Part shown: one piece after another, positions 45,534 to 55,595 of the stretch
Numbering within the stretch: the stretch's first letter is position 1
How the letters are laid out: each line of letters starts with the position of its first letter
NCBI GenBank assembly: GCA_002946415.1
Contig: NJPS01000043.1
Location: forward strand, 806,001 to 870,000
Reading direction: 5' to 3'
DNA from: Rutstroemia sp. NJR-2017a BVV2
Lineage: Eukaryota; Ascomycota; Leotiomycetes; Helotiales; Rutstroemiaceae
Length of the DNA stretch: 64,000 nt
Program-made: the position numbers and the translations under genes
The notes under the pieces: generated by a model
Databases searched by the model: none
What the model was told of the DNA's origin: nothing
What the model saw: the letters and a program-made list of their open reading frames with translations, nothing else

Positions 45534-45786
45534 TGCCCGAGACGTTTCCTGGTTACTACTAGTATATCATCATCATGCTTTCTTTACCTTGCGTATCCCT
45601 TGCAGGTCAGTTTACCATTGTCAATCTCTCCCGTTGATGAGTATCTATATCATGTCATCATCAAGATAGCAGAGTATCCAGCCCGGTGCTCATCTCTATC
45701 GATCTAGTATCGACTTATTCATTTATATGTTTTCCTTTTGTAACATAAAACAACACAAACATAAATCTCCGATCCCATCATAAATT
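45534..45786. other. Spacer
   Basis: 3' flank of the orphan gene; AT-rich after 45700. Confidence 0.4.
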
Positions 45787-45995
45787 TTTGAATCTGAAAT
45801 ATCACAATTCCTTTTCATTATCTAAAGTTCATTTCCGACAAATAAAGTTCCTTCTCACGAGAGAATGTGAAGTGCCTATCAGGTCACCACAAAGCTTCGA
45901 ATCCAAAATATCACAAGTCCATTTCCTCAGCTAAAGCTCATTCTCAACAAACAGATTTCCCCTCCCGAAAGAAAGTGAAGTCCCTATCAAGTAAA
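45787..45995. repeat. Diverged tandem duplication, about 108-bp period
   Basis: Unit A (45787-45890) and unit B (45896-45995) share in order GAATC..AAATATCACAA, CCTTTTC/CCATTTC, CTAAAG(T/C)TCATT, CAACAAA/GACAAATA, GA.AGA.A.TGTGAAGT and CCCTATCA(G/A)GT. Both are non-coding. They lie about 1 kb upstream of the small secreted protein gene. Confidence 0.6.
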
Positions 45996-46916
45996 ACAAA
46001 AATAACCTTAACTCATTTCCATCCTCGTGCTCCTCCTCTCTTCCCTCATGCATGTCATCGTCTTCACCACAGTCAGTCTACTTACTCATCAAAGCCTACT
46101 TACTTACTCATCACCTAGCCCTATCCTCATCAAAGCATACCGCACCGACGAAGGATCTCGAGGAAATGAGTAAGGTCCGTCCAGTCCGTTTAGCCACACG
46201 GTTGAATCTCGCGCTTACTTTTCGTGCTTTCATCTCCACCAAATCTCTATTCTTTCACGTACAAAACATGCACAGCCTCAAATATCATGGCGCTTAAGCT
46301 CACATTTTTCCACCTCCAAGCCTGGGCTAAATTGATTTAGGCAATTTTACTCCACTTTTGCGGTCTGGACAAATTTGCTTTTTTCGTGAGGTTTCTCGTA
46401 ATGCTTGACCTACAGTGTGCGGTGTAAAAGTCGTTGGCAAATGTTTTGACGTACGGAATTACCGCTTCGGGTTACGCTGCTGCGAGAGTTTGTGGTGGGG
46501 GCGCGGATGCTGCTGGAGTTAGTACAAGTGTGCATACTCTGTAGACGATAGATGGGATGAGGATTCCTGGGGACGGGGTATATAGGTTGGGATCTCCCTT
46601 GACGCGGATTGGGGTTGGCTTTTTTAGTTTGCGAACGATAAGTTTATCTTGAGACGCTCTTTGAATTTGTTTGATATTGTGGATTTTTGATCTGTGTATT
46701 GGGACGGGAATATAACACGGTCTTTACGTTATTGAAATACAGCTGCGAGAGTTACAGTCGCAGAGTACGACGTCGATTGGATACAATTTTGCGTCAGCCA
46801 TACGGTCCTTACTTTTCAGATCCATCACCTAATCTATACCTTGAAGCAAAATTTATCTCATTGGTTATACATCATCGATACTCTTCCTTCATTATCACGA
46901 CCTTACATAACCAACC
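45996..46916. other. Upstream region of the small secreted protein gene
   Basis: TTACTCATCA repeats lie near 46080-46110. TATATAG at 46579-46585 is a possible TATA box, though 330 bp from the ATG. No gene supported. Confidence 0.35.
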
Positions 46917-47433
46917 ATGCATTCCTTCGCCAGCTTCCAAACTCTTCTCCTCCTCCTCTCCTCCATCGTCTCCCTCTCAACCGCCACACCAGCCTGCTGC
47001 GAATACACCTCTCTATCCGCCATAACCGAACAGGTACATTCCCACCCCTCTATCCCTCTCCGTCCCTCCTCACAAAACTAACACACACCACCAGACCCAA
47101 CCCAAAGCACCCCTCATCCAACCCCCCTCCTCGATCCTCTCCTCCACCTCCAGAGAATACTTCATCCACCTCCCCACCCACCACAGCTGCACTGCATCCT
47201 ATCTCGGATATTTCACCTCGGAAACATGCGGACATACCGTTAGTCGACTACTGTGTCTCGATAAGGACGACTCGCGTTTCCCGAAGGGTATGAAGGGTGT
47301 GTATCTGGCGGTCGATGTCAAGACTGAGGGGCTGGATTGCGTCACGGAGGCGGTGGCGGATATGGTGGGGATGGAGGTGCAGGATGTGGTGTGTAGGGGT
47401 GGGAGGGGGATGTGTTTAGGGTTGGATAGCTGA
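46917..47433 (+). CDS. Small secreted cysteine-containing protein (151 aa, 8 Cys)
   Basis: Exons 46917-47033 and 47095-47433; the 61-nt intron (GTACAT...CACCAG, branch ACTAAC) is phase 0. The signal peptide MHSFASFQTLLLLLSSIVSL ends near STA|TPACC. The mature protein of about 127 residues carries eight cysteines: the CC pair at 27-28, then HSCTAS, ETCGH, LLCLD, LDCVT, VVCRG and GMCLG. The spacing is even enough for four disulfides. No family recognised; size, secretion signal and Cys content fit candidate effectors or surface proteins, which is inference. The sense frame is hidden by the intron. The region of its first exon is C/T-rich and of its second exon G-rich near the end, giving misleading ORFs in other frames. 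Confidence 0.7.
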
Positions 47434-47935
47434 GGGGTGAGAAGGGAGGGAGAGGTGGCTATGAGGAGAAGAAGGGTGGATGTGCATTGGGCGGAGTATG
47501 GGAGTGGGAAATCATGTTACCATTTTGGTAATGAATTACTTGTATGAGAGTATGGGGTTATGTATTATTTGATGAATGCTGGATGGTCTGAATTTGTAAT
47601 TTGGGAAGGGTGGTCTGACTGGATTTATGATACCAATTTCGTTTCTATCACTCTAGAAGATAATACTCCAAAATTCTGTATTTATGTGTAAATAGTTAAT
47701 GAACAAATACCGCACTGAGTAGAGAACCAAGACCATAAATGAAGAACAGAAATCATTGCATTCTAAACTAACAAACCCAATCTACCTAACTCTTCTCCTT
47801 CCATAATTCAAACAAATAACAAATTTCTACGCAAACAATCACTTTGCACAGATAAAAAGACATCTTCACAGCTCTCCAAAGCCTAGCTTCAAATCGACAG
47901 GTCATCCATTCAGCAACCAGCCAAATCATTCCATC
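47434..47935. other. Convergent 3' spacer
   Basis: Between the small secreted protein (+) and cupin gene 1 (-). No gene supported. Confidence 0.45.
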
Positions 47936-48644
47936 CTAACCACTCTTCTTCCCCGGCGGCGTGAAGCTCTCCTCCAACGGCTGTCCATCCGCCAAAACAA
48001 TCTTCTGAGCCCCAGCCATAAATGCTAGACATCCTATTGCAAACAGTCAGCCCATACTCCTCCCAAATTCCCATCTCAAAACCAAAAGCAGGAAAATAAT
48101 AAAACAACTCACTCGTCCACTCCCCCGTCCTATTCTCCCACGTATGCATCGTCCCCCTCTGCACAACCACATCGCCCTCCTTGAGCACACGCTCCTCTCC
48201 CCCATCCACCCGCAGCACCAGTTCTCCCTTTAGCACAACCATGTAATCGCAAGTCACAGTTCTGTGCGTCGGGGTAATGTAATTTGGCGGGAAATCCGTC
48301 GTGCAGAGCACGGTGCCGTTGGGCAGGGGACGGGGGATAGAGGGGGGGGAGGAGGTTGGTGGGGTGATGAGCGAGGCGGGGAGGGAGGGGATGCTGTGGA
48401 TGGTGGTGAAGCCTGAGGCGGTGGGGCCGAAGGGGTGGTGTGCGGGGAGGAGGGCGTCGGAGTGGATGGTGGAGCGGCCGGTGGGGGTGTGAGAGGTGGT
48501 GATTACGCGGACGGGGGGGTAGGGGGACATTTTGGGGGTGGGAGGGGGGGTGGGTGTGCTGCTTGTGGTGGGAGTGGTGGTTGCTTCGGGGTGGGTTTTG
48601 CTGTTGTTGAGGTTTTTGAGGATGTTGCGGAATGGTTTGGACAT
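47936..48644 (-). CDS. Cupin-domain protein 1 (206 aa)
   Basis: Exons 48644-48113 and 48024-47936; the 88-nt intron (GTGAGT...TCTAG) is phase 1. Splicing gives EWTTFMAGAQKIVLADGQPL and EESFTPPGKKSG, typical of the end of this cupin type, whereas the unspliced frame gives an unrelated tail to 47910. The beta-barrel is seen at FGPTASGFTTIHSIPSLPAS, CTTDFPPNYITPTHRTVTCD, YMVVLKGELVLRVDGGEERV and LKEGDVVVQRGTMHTWENRT (His of the second cupin motif). A Thr/Pro-rich N-terminal stretch (residues 18-40) precedes the domain. Function of these fungal single-cupin proteins is not established; a metal-dependent small-molecule role is possible. Confidence 0.82.
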
Positions 48645-50364
48645 GGAGAAGGGAGATGAACGTCAAGGAGCTGATGATGATGATGATAGTGATGATGATT
48701 GAATGCAAAACACAGGACCTCAACCTCCTACTTATATCCTCTCCTCTCTTTTCCCTCCTTCCTTCCATTCATTCTCCCATAGGCAACCACTAAGCCGCGC
48801 CTCTTCCCAAACCCAAAAAAGCCCTCTTCTCTTCACTGTCGTCGCCATCAACAAACACAAAATCCCGAAAACCTACAAAATGCTGAATAAGAAATCACCA
48901 AAGCGAAAGGCCGAACCCGCGAACCAGAACGCCTGTAAATCCTACCTGCGCCGCAGCAGCCCCGGCATACACATTTTGGGTAAGTAGGCAGATTGCGCTC
49001 CCACGTGTAGGATTCAGATCCGTGGGGTGATGAGTAAGAATTCCTAAGTGCGAAGGCCGAGGGCGAGGGGAATTTGTGTACTCGGAGAGGGATTGTGCGG
49101 TGGGCTTGTTTGGTAGATGTGTACGATTGCGAGTAGGATACAAGTATAGTGTTTTACGTACAGGAGCGCATCATCTCTTTACAGTTACCGTGGTTTCAGG
49201 TACCTGCCTAGTGCTTTGTGCTTTTGTATGGTTTTCTTGGAGATAAGTTAGTTTCATCATTATTCTTCACGCGTCGTCGTTGTTGTGCCCCGCAGCTGCG
49301 TGGTTTACTGAAGCTCCTTCGATTGAATACTCGTCGTGGATTTGGTGGTTCAATATGCAAGTTCGATATAGCCGTCGGTACGGGCCGCAGTTAACGAGCA
49401 AATGGTATCCGAAGCAGGAAGCATTTTGTTCGTGGTCGCACATATCTGGAAATCACCATTTGCTGCGAAGTCGCGCAAGGCGAAGAGATCCTCGAGATAA
49501 GATGAGAGGCTAGGACGCGCCAGTGGTTATCGTGAGAAGCTGCAGTTCTGTCTGCGGGGCTTTTATTGTGGACTGCGGATGGATTTTGTTCCTCTATCTT
49601 GTCCGCGGTGTCGTGGACTATTGGTGATTTCTGGTTGGGTTAGTTGCGGTTCGGTATCGCATCCTATACCAATATAGAGCTCCCATACTTTCGTAGACCT
49701 GTTGTAAATATAGGCCATTCGGAGATTCCATATCACATCATATCTTCGCATGCGTAGAGAAAATTGAAGAGCTCAGGTTCATCAATCAGCCCTGCAATCA
49801 AAGCAAGAATGGCGGCAAGCTCATGAACGCTATGCCTCAGACGTCTCAAGCCATTTCCTTTCTGTAGATCTGACGGGCCCTATGTGAACGAGCTTCTTCA
49901 GCGGGCCTTCCTAAGATTGATTGGTCACCAGCTAGGCATTTTGAACCCTCCAACACCATAGGATAACACGTAAAAAGGCGTTCCCATAAATCAACCCCTG
50001 AATATAATATTTCACTTTCGAGCTGCCCCCCAAATTTCTTGCTTGCACGGATAATACCCTCCGACAATCACGCACTGGCAGCCGCGTCATTGTGTGCACC
50101 CGGCAGCAGGGGGTTGTTTAACCTTAAGCATAACGGAGAACACCTGCATTGGGGCTCAGCTTCCTACTTGGTAGAATGATAGGAGGTTTCCAACTTAGAT
50201 TGCTAAGTTATCACATTGAGTGTGCAGTAAGATTCGTCACACCCGGAATAGAGGTTAGGCGACTCTTCCCCTGGTCTAACGTCTCGCTTCTCGTAAGAAA
50301 GAGAGTAGGTCGGTATTACAACTATGTTATCTTCAATACACCGGCCCCATGACGGCAAACGGTG
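48645..50364. other. 1.7-kb gene-free stretch between the two cupin genes
   Basis: GATGATGATGATGATAGTGA repeat at about 48672-48691 in the cupin 1 leader. Otherwise short ORFs without family resemblance on both strands (for example 48881-48987, 49280-49513). Nothing supported. Confidence 0.4.
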
Positions 50365-50372
50365 TATATAAT
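50365..50372 (+). promoter_or_regulatory. TATA box of cupin gene 2
   Basis: TATATAAT about 167 bp upstream of the ATG at 50539. The following 170 bp has no other ATG-led long frame. Confidence 0.4.
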
Positions 50373-50538
50373 GGCGCCAGGAGATTCCTAGATTCCTAGA
50401 TCCCCCCTAGATTTCCAAAACCTTAGCATTATTGTCTTTCCGTAGAACTTTATCCCATCACCTTCCGCAAAGATCTAGATCGGGATTCCCACCCCACTCC
50501 AAACAGCGAAACGGACAAAGATCTCGTGCACAGACCCC

Positions 50539-51194
50539 ATGTCGCACATAGCCATCACTCAACCCTCCTCGTCAAGCATCGAGACCTTCAACATTGGTCC
50601 TATCACCATTCGCGTTCTCGAAAATGGAGATCACACAGAGGACCATGCCACGGATGTGATATATACCATTCCACCAAATGCCAGTTCTCGTCTTCCATTG
50701 CAGCACAATCGCCATGACGAGACTTTTTTCATCCTCCATGGTACTCTGCGTATTGGATCTGCTTCGAGATCTTTCGACGAGACGACAGGTTCTTTTGTCA
50801 CTGTGCCAAAAGGAGAGCTATATTCGGTGAAGAATCTGGGCGAAGATTATGTAGAGGTACTGGCTACTTCTACATCCGACGGATATCTGGAGTATCTGCG
50901 TAACTGCGCTAAGGGGACGAAGCAAACGGGAGAGGAGGCACATGCGATGGAGAAGACGGAGACTTCTGCGCGCGGTGTCGAAGGTGATGCTGCAGCAACG
51001 ATAGATAGGGAGAAGGAGAGTGAGGAGGAAGAAGACAAAAAAGCGAATAGGTACGTGGTAAACTTGAGGTGTATGGCATGACTACATGCCTCTTTCTGCT
51101 TGAGTTCTCTCATGGCCCCGGAAGCTGGATTGCCGAACGCTCTGCTAATATGATGAGTAGGACCTGGGGGTCGTTCTGGGGCTCTAGTGAATAA
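50539..51194 (+). CDS. Cupin-domain protein 2 (181 aa as spliced)
   Basis: Exons 50539-51050 and 51161-51194 (preferred); the 110-nt intron has donor GTACGT and GCTAAT before acceptor GAGTAG, giving the end NRTWGSFWGSSE. Without splicing the frame ends at 51081 with YVVNLRCMA. The cupin barrel is seen as FNIGPITIRVLENGDHTEDH, SRLPLQHNRHDETFFILHGT (HxH plus Glu metal ligands of cupin motif 1), LRIGSASRSFDETTGSFVTV and PKGELYSVKNLGEDYVEVLA (where motif 2 normally has a His, here Tyr). The C-terminal third is acidic and charged (DREKESEEEEDKKANR). No signal peptide. Substrate unknown. Not closely alike to cupin 1 beyond the fold. Confidence 0.72.
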
Positions 51195-52119
51195 CCGACG
51201 CAAAGAAGACATCGTGATGGAGCTGGGTGGACTTGCACTTGAAGGAATCAAAAGGATTCGAGTTATGATCGTACCTACGGCCGGCACTGCAAACTCGGAG
51301 TTTGGAACTCAAGATTAAGCATTGAGTTATATTGACACCTTCAGGTGCAGGAGCATTGTTTGTTTGAGGGGTAAGCCATGGACTCCATGTCATTCAAAAC
51401 CATCGACTACAGAAGCAGATCACGTGATGAACCATATACAATCTACGAAGAAGAATGAAGGTCAGAATAAGATCAAGATAATAGAGCGGATGACTTACTA
51501 TTCTCTCTGTGGCACGGCGTCTAGCAAAATATACGTCGGACCATTTCTACCTCTAAAACTCAAGTCACGAGACTCAATTCGTACTTAACAGACCTTACAT
51601 CATGGATCTGCACCTCCAAGCAACCCGATCCCACTTCCTTCCACTTTCTGACACATGCATTCTACGCACAAAAGTGCGAAGGATTTGAAACCGTGTTAGA
51701 TTCACGTGTTCCGATCGATCAATGGCAAAGCTGTGGAAATCGATCAAAACAGTGGTACTAACCGACGTCATCGATAAATTCCCCATTCCAACGTCCGGAA
51801 ATCCACACAATTTGACACATCAACCACTCGTAGATCCTTCCGCCCCTCGCACTAGGCAGGAAACAGCTGGCGGGGTAGCTGCTATGAACCTGTTCTGGAG
51901 CTTACTAGGTAGGCGTAATAGGTAATACAAGCAAGTAGCTTATATACTCAGTCTATGACGACCTCGACCTTTTAAAGGCTGCTTTACACTCCAAGTGCTT
52001 TCTTCTTGTTTACTTTACTTCATACCATTGTCTAATTGAAGAACATTGTAAGTACATACTTCTCTTTCCTTCCTATTCGTATATATCTTCAAAGATATAC
52101 AAAGGAACATACATACACC
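51195..52119. other. Spacer and bli-3 promoter
   Basis: A 67-aa plus ORF at 51722-51925 has no family resemblance and is not accepted. TATATAC at 51941-51947 and a CT-rich leader (51990-52040) suit the bli-3 promoter. Confidence 0.4.
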
Positions 52120-53113
52120 ATGAAACCCAGCACAAGACTCTCGCTCCTGCTCCGAACAGCTACCTCCAAACCCCACGTCATCACCACATCCAGACTAACA
52201 CCCCTCTTCAACCTCAGAACAATCTCCAATTCCAAACTCCAATTCCCACAAACATCACACAACAGAACCTTCACCTCCACAACCAAAACCCCAACCCAGC
52301 AATCCAAAATGTCTTTCTCCAACGCCGACACCGGTTCCAAACCCGCCGACCCCTACAAGGCCAAGAACCTCGACGAGCCCTCGCTCAAAGAGAAAGTCGA
52401 AGATCTCTCCACCTTCATGGACGCGTGTAAATTCGGAATGATGACCACCAGAGACGGAAAGACCGGTGCATTGGTCAGCAGATGTATGGCTTTGGCCGCT
52501 AAGGTATGCTCATCATCAATTTCCACAGTCATCTAAGGAAGAAGGAATGATATTTAACATTTGTCAACAGGAACACGGCGGAACAACTCTCCTCTTCCAC
52601 ACTAACACCGAGTCCGGAAAGACCGATGAGCTGGAGACTGATAGCCACATTAACATCTCCTTCCTCAACGGCTCCGGCGAATGGGCTTCCATCTCCGGTA
52701 CGTCTCTGCTCTGCCCTTCTCACAGCCTCATTCCCCGTCCCATACGCCTTCCCCATCCCATACCCCTTCTCCATCCAACCCTCAACCCCAACTAACCCCC
52801 CCTCTTAGGCTTCGCCAAAGTCGAAACCGACCGCGAAACCGTCCGTAAATACTACTCCCCCTCGCTCAAAGCCTGGATCGGCGACCTGGGCGACGGCACC
52901 CACGACGGCGGACCCGAAGACCCCCGTATCGGCGTCATAAAAGTCGATGCCAGGACAGCCACGTATGCGATTTCGCGGGTGAGCATTCTCGGCCGGGCAA
53001 AGGAGATGGCGCAGGGAGTGATTACGGGCGAGGCGCCAAAGGTGAATAAGTTGAGGGAGATTAGCGAGGAAGAGATTAATACTTGGAGGACGAGCCAGGG
53101 TATGGTTCAGTAG
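52120..53113 (+). CDS. bli-3: Bli-3-like FMN-binding split-barrel protein (271 aa)
   Basis: Exons 52120-52503, 52571-52697 and 52809-53113. Pyridoxamine-phosphate-oxidase-like split barrel. The core runs from DLSTFMDACKFGMMTTRDGK through GALVSRCMALAAKEHGGTTL, LFHTNTESGKTDELETDSHI, NISFLNGSGEWASISGFAKV and IGVIKVDARTATYAISRVSI. Neurospora bli-3 was named as a blue-light-induced transcript; the enzymatic role of the family is unclear, and light control here is only inferred from the name. The first 63 residues are basic and hydroxylated (MKPSTRLSLLLRTATSKPHV), like a mitochondrial presequence. An internal Met (MSFSNADTGSKPADPYKAKN, codon at 52309) matches the usual cytosolic start, so two starts or two forms are possible. 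Confidence 0.88.
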
Positions 53114-53436
53114 GGGATGAGGATGGGGGTTGTATTTTTATGATGAGATAGGGATATGATGGGATTGAATGGATGTTGATGAGGGTTTGGTGGGCGTAAT
53201 GTCAATGTGAATAGTCACAGTCTATGAAAAACGTTACTGCATGTGATGACACTATAACTGATGTAATGCAATGCGTATTCAAAATACGTTCCATACACTC
53301 CTAATGGTATCTATGCTTAACACCTTTCTTGCGCCACACATATCTTGTCCATACCCCATCCATCCAATGGCTATGCAGGTTCCCAGTATCCAAAAGACCT
53401 ATCCCAAACACCAATATAACCAGTGATTCCAGGCAA
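53114..53436. other. Convergent 3' spacer
   Basis: Between bli-3 (+) and SPT3 (-); no gene seen. Confidence 0.45.
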
Positions 53437-54817
53437 TCAAAACTGCAAGAGAAGTCAGCATCAGCATCCTCGTAGTCGCACCTCCACCATACACAAGACT
53501 CACCAATTTCAAGGGCGTCCTATTCAGTCCCCTGGTAAAATTACACATCGCCCTCTGCTTCGTCGGTCTCTGCTGCAACCTCCTAAACGCCTCCTGGATA
53601 TGTCTCGTCTCGACCGGTGTGCGCCCCTCACTCGGCGGATCAAACAGCCCCTGAATTTTCCTCTTCTTCCCGCGTTGTTCCCCACCAGTCTTCTCCTTGC
53701 CCAGATCCTCCTGTTCCTTAATCTTCAGCGCTTCCTCCGTCAACGTCTGCACGATCTCAAAGGTGAGAAACCCCAAAATATCGACGATATCATCGTTGGG
53801 TTTGGAGTCCGTTACCACACCGAATCCAGCCCACTCCTTGAATCGCTTGCCTTTGCGGAAGGTAAATGATGCTTGTCGGTATTCGGACCAGGTCACGTAT
53901 TCTTCCTTCGTCATGGCTTTGGTGCGTTCATCGGCTTTCTTTAAGCGTTGGAGCGTGGCATAGTTCATTTCTTCCTCGTCTTCGTCTTCTTCGTCTTCAC
54001 GCTCGGGCACTTCTTGGCTGTAGAGAGAAGGCACTTCCCATGGTAGTCCGACTTTGGCTTTCTTGTTCTTCTTAGTGGTATCGACGACGGGAGCGTTGGC
54101 TCCGACTGGCTCATCGCCTGCGCCGAGATCGGCGTCTCCGCCTTTTTCATCAGAGTCTTTGACGTTTTTGCGCACGTCTTTCCAGGAGAGAAAGGTTCGG
54201 AGTCGAGAGACTTTGGCTTGGTCGTGTCGGATGAGGAATATTAGGTCGTCGGTGGATATGGAGCGGCTGCCTCGGCGGGAGGCTTGTTCTGTGCATTGTC
54301 GAAGCTGTGTCCAGGCTGTTAGTGTTTGTTATATATATATATATGCCTGTGTGATGTGGACGGGATGGAATGCGGGCGAGTTCGTGGAAGACAAGCGCCT
54401 GTAGAATTTGGAATCGTACTGACCATTTCTATAACCTGCTGTCGCACAATTTCCTCTATCATTCCAGTAGTTTCAGATGATGCTTCGGCCGTCTCTCCAG
54501 AGACGTACATCATCTTTGAGAAAGTAGAATGGTTAGCCATGGCTCAGCAATATCAACAGTGCCCCTGGAGCTCAAAACCGACAGGATTGCAATGTTGGAG
54601 GACGTGTATCAACTGGGAAGCTAGCAAAGGGACTTCATCGCACAAATGGATGTACTGCTAGCTCTGAACAGTGTTTCCGCAATCTACTGTATCTTGGAAT
54701 GACCGCTTCTAACCGGAGTTTAAGAGCGAAGAGACCGAATAGTGAATTTTAAGACGAAAGAAAAAGGCGACCAACCTGCTGGATCTCCGTCTTGTACTTA
54801 GCCGTTTTGTCCGTCAT
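53437..54817 (-). CDS. SPT3: SAGA complex subunit Spt3 (312 aa, 4 exons)
   Basis: Exons 54817-54776 (42 nt), 54513-54424, 54304-53504 and 53442-53437 (6 nt). Histone-fold protein of the SAGA coactivator that helps place TBP at promoters. The first exon codes [14 protein letters not shown] and joins [20 protein letters not shown], the usual Spt3 N-terminus. The first histone fold continues [31 protein letters not shown] and [20 protein letters not shown]. The second fold includes [28 protein letters not shown] and [40 protein letters not shown] and the C-terminal [11 protein letters not shown] end the protein; the last exon is only TTT TGA. Intron 1 (262 nt) has a weak donor GTTGGT; the others are consensus. 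The ATG-led frame from 54540 (MANHSTFSK) lies in intron 1, with its CTAAC branch site. Confidence 0.88.
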
Positions 54818-55595
54818 CTTTGCGACGAATAGACCGCGAACCAGAATCCTCAAGCCCCTCGTCCTTTGACGCCTGTCCGCTCGATCGACGATGGGGTTGC
54901 CTTTGTCGTCCTTTGATGTATATGCTGTTCTACAACCCGTGACTCCTTGGATTCCGAGAGCGTATGGACGTGCAATTGATTTCAAGCTTGACCCTTGTCA
55001 CTATTGGGATTATGGCGATTAATCGATAAACAAATTGAAGCGCCGAAATGCGATGATAGATGGTTGTTGCGAGGCGATTAGCAACTCGAAGTAGGATGAC
55101 TAAGCATAAATCGAACTAGAACTAGACTGTTAGGGCGCGGCTACTGCACGAATCTAGCCCCTGCATTTGTTTTGTCCATGGTGTGGGGTAATTGGTGGGG
55201 TCAAGTTCATGAAAAATATTCTACTCATGATACTCGTTGTTTTCACGCCTACAACGCGCTCTTTGATGGCACTCACTCCTTCGATTCCCGACATTATTGA
55301 GGGTATAGTCTTCCATTTCGTTGTGATAGTAATATTGGAGTGACATATCTAGTGGTACAACTAGAGGAGAAACACGCCGCTCTTCACCAGAAACAAAATA
55401 ACAATCTGACCAACTCAACTACCTACAGTGCATATCGCCGCATATCGCCATCCCGCAAAACACCAATGCTTATCAACTAAAAATGATGCGACGTCCCGCG
55501 CCGAACTCCCTCCATAGCCTAGATAACCCAAAATTCGAAAATACGCAAATAAATCGCTTGAAGATCTTTCAATATCACCCTCCTACATCTTGATA
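54818..55595. other. SPT3 promoter and 3' flank of the repeat-protein gene
   Basis: The frame of SPT3 exon 1 stays open upstream to about 54985 without an ATG start; I take this as leader. No other gene supported. Confidence 0.4.

Noticed and set aside
48130..48768. A 212-aa minus ORF overlapping cupin 1
   Set aside because: His/Pro/Arg-rich frame-shifted shadow of the cupin coding sequence.
51722..51925. A 67-aa plus ORF upstream of bli-3
   Set aside because: No family resemblance, no promoter of its own visible; probably chance.
54749..54985. A 78-aa minus ORF as its own gene (GCRTAYTSKDDKGNP part)
   Set aside because: It has no ATG start. Its end [14 protein letters not shown] is the first exon of SPT3; the rest is best read as leader.
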